Part shown: positions 1 through 6,360 of the stretch, in pieces
How positions within the stretch are numbered: position 1 is the stretch's first letter
Layout of the letters: each line of letters starts with the position of its first letter
Source: Oscillatoriaceae cyanobacterium Prado104
Lineage (GTDB): Bacteria; Cyanobacteriota; Cyanobacteriia; Cyanobacteriales; Microcoleaceae
Assembly (NCBI GenBank): GCA_025454405.1
Contig: JALOON010000059.1
Location: forward strand, 30,744 to 62,885
Length of the DNA: 32,142 nucleotides
Reading direction: 5' to 3'
The notes under the pieces: generated by a model
What the model saw: only the letters and a program-made list of their open reading frames with translations
Told to the model about the DNA's origin: nothing
Databases searched by the model: none
Program-made: the position numbers and the translations under genes

Positions 1-122
1 GGAGAGGGGGAGAGGGGGAGAGTGGGAGAGGGGGAGAGGGACAGTGGGAGGGGGAGAGGGGGAGAGGGGGAGAGTGGGAGAGGGGGAGAGGGACAGTGGG
101 AGGGGGAGAGGGGGAGAGGGGA
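1..122. repeat. G-rich octamer/52-bp tandem repeat
   Basis: Purine-only low-complexity tract built from GAGAGGGG-type octamers. It also has a higher-order period of 52 bp: the AGTGGGAGAG word at 21 recurs at 73, and ACAGTGGG at 41 recurs at 93. The strand is almost entirely G and A. Related tracts lie at 9720-9833 (opposite strand), 18758-18807 and 19259-19336. No gene is supported in it. Confidence 0.9.
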
Positions 123-159
123 AGTTCTGATTTTTAAGTCTTGAGTGTTGAATAAAGAA

Positions 160-245
160 CTGTCTTTAACTCAAAACTCAAAATTCAAAACTCAAAACTC
201 AAAACTCAAAACTCAAAACTCCTTACCAACTGTCAACTCTCAACT
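160..245. repeat. Heptanucleotide repeats (ACTCAAA, then CAACTST)
   Basis: Repeats of the 7-mer ACTCAAA (about 170-221) are followed by CAACTGT/CAACTCT heptamers (about 226-246). Positions 160-206 are an inverted near-copy of 29364-29404; the two differ mainly by one 7-nt unit. The family resembles the short tandemly repeated repetitive (STRR) heptamers known from filamentous cyanobacteria. The rest of 246-407 holds no recognisable gene apart from the leader of the protease. Confidence 0.8.
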
Positions 246-382
246 GTATTTTAGGAACCCTCAAGTGTTACATTTTAGAAGGGCTTCCCGATCGCACCGA
301 AATTGCCAAGTATATTCTGTAAGTATTTGTGCGAGGTCGATCGGGGCTCGCAGCGGATATCTGCCCGACAAGTCTTTTAACT

Positions 383-400
383 TTTCAGGAAAGCCTGAAA
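383..400 (+). promoter_or_regulatory. Hairpin just upstream of the protease start
   Basis: TTTCAGG and CCTGAAA form a perfect 7-bp stem with a 4-nt loop, ending 7 nt before the ATG at 408. A three-codon ORF (ATG at 400) ends in a TGA that overlaps the start codon as ATGA. The hairpin occupies the ribosome-binding region, so translational control is possible but unproven. Confidence 0.35.
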
Positions 401-407
401 TGTCGCG

Positions 408-1640
408 ATGAAGAGTTCAACTGGCAAATTTTGGAAGCAACCGGCAATTTACGTCTTGCTACTGGTAATGGGGGCGGGGGCGGCAATGTTGGGCGATCGC
501 CTGATAGTATCTCAAGTACCTTCAAATTCTGCTGGCGAATTGCCAGAAACAACGCCGCAGCCGAAACTGCAACTGCCTTTGCCTAAGCCTCAAGCTGCTA
601 GGTCTCCCCTGCCAAATTCTTGGTCAGGCGGTGGCGGTAGCGTGAATTTTATTGTCGCTGCGGTGGAAAAAGTCGGCCCGGCTGTGGTTCGCATCGATTC
701 TTCCCGACGGATTAGATCCGGAAATGGGTCGCCGAGGGATTTGTTTGGCTTAGATCCGAATTCCGGCCGCCCCAGCCTGGAACGGGGCACGGGTTCGGGT
801 TTTGCGATCGGCTCGGATGGCATAATTCTCACTAACGCTCACGTTGTTGACGGTGCAGATACAGTAAATGTAACTCTGCGGGACGGTCGCAGCTTTCAGG
901 GCAGGGTGTTGGGAGAAGATGGGGTAACGGATGTTGCTGTGGTGAAAATTGAGGCGAACGATGTCCCCGTAGTCGCGATCGGAGATTCGGACAAGCTGCT
1001 GTCAGGAGAATGGGCGATCGCGATCGGCAATCCTTTAGGATTGGACAATTCGGTAACGGCAGGAATTATCAGCGCTACGGGGCGATCGAGCACGGATGTG
1101 GGCGTTCCCGACAAGCGAGTCGGTTTCATTCAAACAGATGCGGCGATCAATCCGGGAAATTCCGGCGGCCCGCTGTTGAATGCTTCCGGCCAAGTAATCG
1201 GCATGAATACAGCAATTATTCAAGGAGCTCAAGGATTGGGTTTTGCAATTCCCATTAAAACAGCCCAACAAATTGCTCGCGAATTGATTTCCACGGGGAA
1301 AGCCGAACACGCTTATTTGGGTATTGAAATGGCGACTCTGACGCCGGATGTGAAAGCTCAAATTAATAGCAATCCTAACAGCAGCCTGCGAGTCGCGGTC
1401 GATCGGGGAGTGGCAATTATTAGCGTTGTTCCCAATTCTCCCGCAGCGGCAGCCGGTTTGCGGCCGGGAGATGTGATTCAAAAAATTAACAATCGACCGA
1501 TAATTCAGTCGGAAGCCGTTCAGGAATTAGTGCAAAATGCGAAAGTCGGCGGCAGTTTGCAAATGGAAATCAACCGCAACGGACAAATAGTTAATTTGAA
1601 CGTGAAACCGGGTAGTTTGCCAGTTCAGAAAGTCAGTTGA
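408..1640 (+). CDS. HtrA/HhoA-type membrane-anchored serine protease
   Basis: Trypsin-like (S1C/DegP) serine endopeptidase of 410 residues, expected to degrade or refold damaged proteins at the periplasmic face of a membrane. A hydrophobic N-terminal segment at about residues 13-29 suggests a signal anchor. A Pro-rich linker precedes the protease domain (about 80-300). The catalytic triad is readable: His145 in TNAHVVDG, Asp175 in TDVAVVKI and Ser252 in NPGNSGGP. One PDZ domain follows (about 310-405, with PAAAAGLRPGDVI). One PDZ and about 400 residues is the usual form for cyanobacterial HhoA/HhoB/HtrA; which of the three cannot be decided here. The start at 408 places the signal anchor correctly, although no strong Shine-Dalgarno is present. 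Peptide deformylase follows after about 150 bp of heptamer repeat. Confidence 0.95.
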   Translation: MKSSTGKFWKQPAIYVLLLVMGAGAAMLGDRLIVSQVPSNSAGELPETTPQPKLQLPLPKPQAARSPLPNSWSGGGGSVNFIVAAVEKVGPAVVRIDSSRRIRSGNGSPRDLFGLDPNSGRPSLERGTGSGFAIGSDGIILTNAHVVDGADTVNVTLRDGRSFQGRVLGEDGVTDVAVVKIEANDVPVVAIGDSDKLLSGEWAIAIGNPLGLDNSVTAGIISATGRSSTDVGVPDKRVGFIQTDAAINPGNSGGPLLNASGQVIGMNTAIIQGAQGLGFAIPIKTAQQIARELISTGKAEHAYLGIEMATLTPDVKAQINSNPNSSLRVAVDRGVAIISVVPNSPAAAAGLRPGDVIQKINNRPIIQSEAVQELVQNAKVGGSLQMEINRNGQIVNLNVKPGSLPVQKVS

Positions 1641-1725
1641 GAGTTGAGAGTTAACAGTTGATAGTTGACAATTGTAGTGCGAACCTCCCCGCTCGAGATC
1701 GTCATTAGTCATTAGTCATTGGTAC
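1637..1725. repeat. Heptamer repeats (AGTTGAG / TTAGTCA)
   Basis: Immediately after the protease stop come AGTTGAG, AGTTAAC and AGTTGAC-like heptamers (about 1637-1672), then a TTAGTCA double repeat near 1704-1719. TTAGTCA-type heptamers are typical cyanobacterial STRR units. The tract fills most of the gap to the deformylase gene. Confidence 0.7.
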
Positions 1726-1793
1726 GATCGAGTTCGGTCTATTAACTAACGCCTTTAATATCAACAATTCCCAATCCCCAATGCCCATTTAAT

Positions 1794-2327
1794 ATGTCAG
1801 AAATCTTGCAAATTTCTCAATTAGGAAATCCCGGATTGCGCCGCCAGTCGCAAGTCGTCGAAAATATTCAGGACGATCGCATTCAGAAGTTAATAGACAA
1901 CCTAATTGCTACAGTCAAACAAGCGAACGGCGTGGGAATTGCTGCCCCTCAAGCCGCTCAGTGCGATCGACTGTTTATCGTCGCTTCCCGCCCGAATTTG
2001 CGGTATCCCCACGCGCCGCAAATGGAACCGACAGCGATGATTAATCCCCGCATTATTGCAAGTTCGACGGAGACAGCGAAAGACTGGGAAGGCTGTTTGA
2101 GCGTGCCGGGAATTCGCGGTTTAGTGCCGAGATCGCGGGCGATCGAAATTGAGTACACTAGCAGAGATGGGAAACTTTACCGACAAGAATTGACAGATTT
2201 TGTGGCTCGGATTTTTCAGCACGAATCCGACCATTTAGATGGGATTATATTTTTAGACAGGGTGGAAAGCACTCAAGAATTGATGACTGAGGATGAGTAC
2301 CAAAAGCAAGTTGTCAATCTACTTTAA
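1794..2327 (+). CDS. def: Peptide deformylase
   Basis: Fe2+/Zn2+ metallo-hydrolase that removes the N-terminal formyl group from nascent proteins in the cytosol. It has 177 residues, a normal length. All three family motifs are present: GVGIAAPQ (motif 1), EGCLSVPG (motif 2, with the metal-binding Cys) and HESDHLDG (motif 3, HExxH, with the two metal-binding His and the catalytic Glu). The ATG at 1794 gives the expected short N-terminus before the first helix. No strong Shine-Dalgarno is visible. It lies between the HtrA-type protease and the Ter genes, and there is no sign of tight operon coupling on either side. Confidence 0.96.
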   Translation: MSEILQISQLGNPGLRRQSQVVENIQDDRIQKLIDNLIATVKQANGVGIAAPQAAQCDRLFIVASRPNLRYPHAPQMEPTAMINPRIIASSTETAKDWEGCLSVPGIRGLVPRSRAIEIEYTSRDGKLYRQELTDFVARIFQHESDHLDGIIFLDRVESTQELMTEDEYQKQVVNLL

Positions 2328-2373
2328 GGGTGAGTTTCACTCGTTGTTACTCGTTATTTACTCGTTTGTTACT

Positions 2374-2478
2374 CGTTACCAGGCAGAACCTGGTAACGCA
2401 GATCCCGAGGCAGAGCCTCGCGAGTTCGATCGACGCAGAGCCTCTAGACATGGATTCCCAGGCTCTGCCTGGGAACCA
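2374..2478. repeat. Cluster of palindromic GGCAGAGCC-type repeats
   Basis: Three hairpins lie in series: a 10-bp perfect stem (2374-2383 with 2389-2398, loop CAGAA), a short GAGGC/GCCTC hairpin near 2409-2421, and a 7-bp CCCAGGC/GCCTGGG hairpin near 2457-2473. Words such as GGCAGAGCCT are common dispersed cyanobacterial repeats. They are flanked by TTACTCGTT repeats (2345-2377) and CCAGTA repeats (2477-2525). No coding sequence is supported in the 2328-2663 gap. Confidence 0.75.
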
Positions 2479-2595
2479 GTAAAAAACCAGTAAAAACAGC
2501 TAAAGGAACCAGTATTAACCAGTAAATAAGTGGCGATCCAAAGAACTTTTGATAGGTTACTCCGTCCAGAGCATCTTCTTTTTTATACAAAAACA

Positions 2596-2621
2596 TTGAC
2601 ATTTAAACTTTGTGGTATAAT
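2596..2621 (+). promoter_or_regulatory. Candidate promoter of terD
   Basis: The -10 hexamer TATAAT (2616-2621) is preceded by TGG, making an extended -10 (TGnTATAAT). A TTGACA box lies at 2596-2601, with only 14 nt between the two, shorter than the usual 17. Transcription from about 2628 would leave almost no leader for an ATG at 2634, which supports translation from 2664. Confidence 0.5.
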
Positions 2622-2663
2622 TATTAACAGTAAATGTCAGAGATATTGCAAACAGGAGAGCAA

Positions 2664-3233
2664 ATGTCTATCAATTTGGAAAAAGGCGGAAGAATCAATC
2701 TCTCGAAAGAAGCACCGGGGCTGAAAAATGCCGGGATCGGTTTGGGATGGGATATTAACGCTACAGACACCGGCGCGGCATTTGACTTGGATGCTTCCGT
2801 GTTTATGTTGGGCGCAAATGCCAAAATTCCCAGCGAAAAATACTTTGTGTTTTACAACAACAAAGAGTCGCCAGATTCTTCTGTGATCCATCTGGGAGAC
2901 AGCAGGACTGGAGAAGGTTTTGGCGACGACGAAACAGTGACGATCGATTTAACTAAAGTCGATCCAACGGTGCAAGAAATTGTGTTTGTAGTAACCATCC
3001 ACGAAGCGGAATCGAGACGGCAAAATTTCGGTCAAGTGCGGAATGCTTTTATCAGGATTTACGATACTACTACTAACACTGAGGTAACTAAATACGATTT
3101 GGATGAGGATTTTTCTAGAGAGACTGCGGTAGAGTTTGGCAGGCTTTACAAGAAAGATGGCGAGTGGAGGTTTCAAGCTGTCGGACAAGGCTATAATGCT
3201 GGTTTGCAAAGTTTTGTAGATAAGTATGTCTGA
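2664..3233 (+). CDS. terD: TerD-family Ca2+-binding stress protein
   Basis: 189-residue single TerD domain. Family members bind Ca2+ and act in tellurite, oxidative and envelope stress resistance. The family start (MSINLEKGGRINLSKEAPGL) is intact. Acidic metal-ligand motifs are visible: FDLDASVF at 40-47 and GDDE at 87-90, followed by the conserved NFGQVRNAFIR (121-131) and FGRLYKKDGEWRF (158-170). An in-frame ATG 30 nt upstream (2634) is rejected because AGGAG at 2654-2658 serves 2664, because homologues begin at MSI, and because the candidate promoter would start transcription almost on top of 2634. It is a close paralogue of the N-terminal half of the next gene, with near-identical C-terminal ends (QSFVDKY). 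This implies duplication within the cluster. Confidence 0.93.
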   Translation: MSINLEKGGRINLSKEAPGLKNAGIGLGWDINATDTGAAFDLDASVFMLGANAKIPSEKYFVFYNNKESPDSSVIHLGDSRTGEGFGDDETVTIDLTKVDPTVQEIVFVVTIHEAESRRQNFGQVRNAFIRIYDTTTNTEVTKYDLDEDFSRETAVEFGRLYKKDGEWRFQAVGQGYNAGLQSFVDKYV

Positions 3234-3294
3234 TGCGAGTTCGATCGAGCCAAACTAGAGATATCGAGGGAAAATTGGGCAACAGTTACGAATC

Positions 3295-3558
3295 ATTGGT
3301 ATCAACTTAATGTCAAATGCAGTCACAGATTGCTGGCTAACAATGAGACTTAGATCCCCCCTAGCCCCTCTTAAGAAGGGGGGGACTGGAACCGCTCAAA
3401 GTCCACCTTTTTAAGAGGGATTTAGGGGGATCGAGACTTAGGGAAAGTGCAGGACTGCTGTCGGCTCAAAGTCCCCCTTTTCAAGGGGGATTTAGGGGGA
3501 TCTAGACTCAGAGACAAACGAGATTTTTCAAGGGCTTCAGTCTTAAATTGACACCAAT
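3295..3558. repeat. MITE-like element with terminal inverted repeats
   Basis: A 16-nt left end (3295-3310, ATTGGTATCAACTTAA) matches the reverse complement of the right end (3543-3558) at 14 of 16 positions. Inside are three related C/G-rich blocks of the GATCCCCC...AAGGGGG type (about 3352-3390, 3398-3437 and 3465-3512), partly in opposite orientation. There is no ORF or transposase, so a non-autonomous palindromic insertion is the simplest reading. It fills most of the 387-bp gap between terD and the TerD-vWA gene. Confidence 0.6.
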
Positions 3559-3603
3559 AGTTGCGAAGATTATCCTAGATCGCCCAAGTGCGATCGAATT
3601 AAC

Positions 3604-3611
3604 TAAGGAGG
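3604..3611 (+). promoter_or_regulatory. Strong Shine-Dalgarno of the TerD-vWA gene
   Basis: TAAGGAGG is a full-length match to the anti-Shine-Dalgarno, 9 nt upstream of the ATG at 3621. It is unusual in this window, where most genes have weak or no Shine-Dalgarno, and it fixes the start. Confidence 0.8.
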
Positions 3612-3620
3612 GAAAATAAC

Positions 3621-5075
3621 ATGGTAATTCGATTAAATAAGGGTGAAAGGTTCAATCTTTCCGAAGCATCTCCCGATTTAACAAAAGTCGCGATCGCCCT
3701 GGGTTGGGAAATGCCAAATCAACGAAATCTTTCAGGTAAAAACAATCAAAACTATGATATAGATGCTTCTGTATTTGCCACGGGCGAAACAGGCAAAATT
3801 CCTGATGAAAAATATTTTGTATTTTACAATAACTTGCAGTCTCCCGACGGGGCGATCGTCCATTCTGGAGATAGCACAACCGGGCAAAATCCGGGAGATG
3901 ACGAAACAATTTATATAGATTTAGATCGGGTAACGGCTGGTGTTAAGGAAATGGTTTTTGTCGTTACTATTCACGACGGACAAGCAAAACAGCAAAACTT
4001 CAGCCAAATTCAAAATGCTTTTATTAGATTGTACGATCGCACAACTAACAGCGAATTAGCGCGCTACGATTTAACAGAGACTTTCTCTGAAGAAACTGCG
4101 ATCGAGTTTGGACGGCTGTATCAAAAAGATGGTAACTGGAGATTTCAAGCAGTCGGGCAGGGATACAAAGCAGGATTGCAAAGTTTTGTGGATAAATATC
4201 ATTCTGAAACTCACCCGGCAGCCACCAAAACAGAACCTAAATTACAACTTCCTCCCATCGCAATTGTTGGAGACAGCCGGAAAAGTCAGAAAGCAATCGC
4301 ATTAGACAAAAAACTTGAGGAAAAAGCGCCGCACATTTTCAATCTCGCCAAGCAAGCCGATATCTCCCTCGCCAAGGCAAACCTCACCGATCGCGATGCT
4401 AAAGTAGCACTGTGTCTCGATATTTCTGGCTCGATGTCTTCGCTGTACGATTCAGGAAAAATTCAGCGTTTGGCAGAGAAGATTTTGGCTTTAGGATGTC
4501 GGTTTGATGATAGCGGTTCGATCGACATTTTCCTGTTTGGAATCAACGCTCACAATCCCGGAGAAATGACGATCGACAATTTCTCAAATTTCATTCACAA
4601 TCTCAGGCAACAATACCCTTTAGAAGGAGGAACTTACTACGGTAAAGTGATGTCAGAAATTAGAAATTTCTATTTTCCTGACAGTCGCGGCGGCGCGCGC
4701 CGCACAGCTATTAAAGCTGATAAACCTGTTTACGTAATGTTTGTCACTGATGGCGCGACGGCTGACGAGCATGAAACTAAACAGCAGCTACAATACTCTT
4801 CTTGCGAACCGTTATTTTGGCAGTTTATGGCGATCGGCAAATCGCAAAAAGATGTTAAAAATAAGGGTGTTCGCGGGTGGTTGGCAAGGGCAACAGCGAG
4901 CGATTTTAGGTTTTTAGAACAGCTTGACGAAATGGGCGATCGCTATCTAGATAATGCCGATTTTTTCAGTATAGACGATCCGGAAAATATTGCTGATGGG
5001 GAATTATACGATTTGCTGACAGCAGAATATCCGCACTGGGTAAAAGCGGCGCGCCTCAAGAATATCTTACCATAG
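3621..5075 (+). CDS. TerF-like protein: TerD domain fused to vWA domain
   Basis: 484 residues. An N-terminal TerD domain (about 1-194) carries YDIDASVF (45-52) and GDDE (92-95). A linker of about 60 residues follows, then a C-terminal von Willebrand A domain (about 260-480). The vWA MIDAS is complete: Asp267-x-Ser269-x-Ser271 (DISGS), Thr338 in GGTYYGK, and Asp377 in FVTDGAT, so metal-dependent ligand binding is likely. The arrangement matches TerF of classical ter operons, in which the vWA part is thought to scaffold metal-dependent complexes. No signal peptide is seen, so it is cytosolic. It sits downstream of a lone TerD that closely resembles its N-terminal half. Confidence in domains is high; the physiological ligand is unknown. 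Confidence 0.93.
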   Translation: MVIRLNKGERFNLSEASPDLTKVAIALGWEMPNQRNLSGKNNQNYDIDASVFATGETGKIPDEKYFVFYNNLQSPDGAIVHSGDSTTGQNPGDDETIYIDLDRVTAGVKEMVFVVTIHDGQAKQQNFSQIQNAFIRLYDRTTNSELARYDLTETFSEETAIEFGRLYQKDGNWRFQAVGQGYKAGLQSFVDKYHSETHPAATKTEPKLQLPPIAIVGDSRKSQKAIALDKKLEEKAPHIFNLAKQADISLAKANLTDRDAKVALCLDISGSMSSLYDSGKIQRLAEKILALGCRFDDSGSIDIFLFGINAHNPGEMTIDNFSNFIHNLRQQYPLEGGTYYGKVMSEIRNFYFPDSRGGARRTAIKADKPVYVMFVTDGATADEHETKQQLQYSSCEPLFWQFMAIGKSQKDVKNKGVRGWLARATASDFRFLEQLDEMGDRYLDNADFFSIDDPENIADGELYDLLTAEYPHWVKAARLKNILP

Positions 5076-5403
5076 AATTAGTATAGAAACAGCTTTTACT
5101 GGCAAATAAAATGTTAGATTGGGGAAAAGCGATCGACTTCACTAAGTCAGTCTGCCTCATTCAACCTCCAGTCCAAATGACCCAAAAGCTCACTAAATCT
5201 TAGTATTAGGTGTTATGTTTTAAGTAAGCATCTCTTCCACCTACCACCGTTCCATCTACTTCTTCATTCTTCATTCTTCATTCTTCCTCCTTCCTTCTGA
5301 CGAATGACTTGGGAAATACGAATAATTCATCCGTGTATCCGTGTTATCCGTGTCGTGCCTTCCTTCTTCCTTCAAATTATCAACCTTACAAAATTGCAAA
5401 ACT
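5076..5403. other. Intergenic region between Ter genes
   Basis: No gene seen. It holds a tandem CTTCATT heptamer (about 5261-5286), CCTTCTT heptamers (5286-5300 and 5360-5374) and ATCCGTGT repeats (5329-5356). No clear promoter was identified. The tract directly before the third Ter gene is pyrimidine-rich and has no Shine-Dalgarno. Confidence 0.6.
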
Positions 5404-6003
5404 ATGGCTATTAACTTGACAAAAGGACAATCGATCGTACTCAGCAAAAGCGAATACGACTTATCCAGATTGACAATGGCTTTGGGCTGGGATGTCGCCC
5501 AAGTTAAAAAAGGTCTTTTTGGCAGAAGCAGCGGTGCCAATTTTGACTTAGATTCCTACGCTCTTTTGCTGGGAGAAAATGGCAAAATCAAAAATTACAA
5601 AGAGGATGTAATTTATTACTCTCATTTAGAGACGGCGGACAAAACAGTAGTTCATTCCGGCGACAATCTGACGGGGGCGGGAGATGGAGATGACGAACAG
5701 ATATTTGTGAAATTGAGTGCTTTGCCAGGACAATATCACAAAATTGTTTTGGGGGTGAATATTTACGACGCGCAACAGAGAAACCAGCATTTCGGCATGG
5801 TAGAAAATGCGTTCGTCAGGGCTGTAGATGCGACAGGAAAAGAAATCGCCCGCTATCGTTTGTCTAGCGATCCTTCCTATGAAGGCAAATTAAATATGTT
5901 GATGGGCGAAGTTTATCGGGAAGGTGGCGATTGGAAGTTTAAGGCTTTGGGAACTCCTTTGGCTCAAGATTTGAACGGTGTTGTCGGTTCGTTTATGCGA
6001 TAA
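5404..6003 (+). CDS. TerD-family protein (divergent paralogue)
   Basis: 199-residue TerD domain protein. The standard family start (MAINLTKGQSIVLSK) lies at 5404. A longer open frame upstream (from 5341) runs through simple repeats and is rejected. Ca2+-ligand motifs are NFDLDSYALLL (about 47-57) and GDDEQI (95-100), with the conserved GMVENAFVRAVD further on. Compared with the two upstream TerD domains it has an insertion, KKGLFGRSSG (about 35-44), and a different C-terminus (SFMR), so it belongs to a separate TerD subgroup rather than being a recent copy. The start has no obvious Shine-Dalgarno. Position suggests a shared stress role with its neighbours, but the 328-bp gap makes a single transcript uncertain. 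Confidence 0.92.
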   Translation: MAINLTKGQSIVLSKSEYDLSRLTMALGWDVAQVKKGLFGRSSGANFDLDSYALLLGENGKIKNYKEDVIYYSHLETADKTVVHSGDNLTGAGDGDDEQIFVKLSALPGQYHKIVLGVNIYDAQQRNQHFGMVENAFVRAVDATGKEIARYRLSSDPSYEGKLNMLMGEVYREGGDWKFKALGTPLAQDLNGVVGSFMR

Positions 6004-6076
6004 ATATCTCGAAGTTTTTTGAGTATAAACGATCGATAAAATGTGAGGTATGTAGGGACGATCGTTCTTCGATAAA

Positions 6077-6095
6077 ACAAGGGCGATCGCTTTTT
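6077..6095 (+). terminator. Weak candidate terminator after the Ter genes
   Basis: A stem of about 6 bp including two G-U pairs forms around a GATC loop inside a HIP1 octamer, followed by a run of T, about 80 nt after the Ter stop codon. The stem is weak and overlaps a common repeat, so this is tentative. Confidence 0.25.
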
Positions 6096-6124
6096 AAAAT
6101 ATCATAGCGCAGGGAATAATACGG

Positions 6125-6297
6125 TTAGTAGTGCGGACTTCAGTCCGTTCGAGATTGCGAACTTTAGTCCACACTACTAATACTAAATCCGGGTTACTAA
6201 TCCCCTTGATGAATTCTCCGTCGATCGCCCGAATCTATGCGATTGCGGATCGCAGTGAACAATGACAATAACGGGGGTAGTAAACCTGGATTTGGTA
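6125..6297. repeat. Two adjacent inverted-repeat (MITE-like) elements
   Basis: Element 1: TTAGTAGTGCGGACT (6125-6139) pairs with 6166-6180 at 14 of 15 positions and encloses a CGGACT/AGTCCG hairpin at 6134-6147. Element 2: the 25-nt arms 6181-6205 and 6273-6297 (AAATCCGGGTT... and ...AACCTGGATTT) are imperfect inverted repeats with small gaps. The two lie end to end in the convergent gap between the Ter gene and the ATPase. There is no coding sequence. Confidence 0.6.
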
Positions 6298-6360
6298 TAA
6301 CTATCTTATCGGAGTCGATCGCGGATCGGCAACTGACGCACGATACAGGTTAACAGCAGA

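Noticed and set aside
265..325. Short frame ending LEGLPDRTEIAKYIL and a stop codon
   Set aside because: It looks protein-like and could be the tail of a lost gene, but it is too short to assign and has no start.
145..411. 88-codon open frame before the protease
   Set aside because: Most of it is heptamer repeat; no family pattern or Shine-Dalgarno. Only its last codons overlap the protease start.
1035..1481. 148-codon frame opposite the protease gene
   Set aside because: Lies fully within the conserved protease frame and shows no family pattern.
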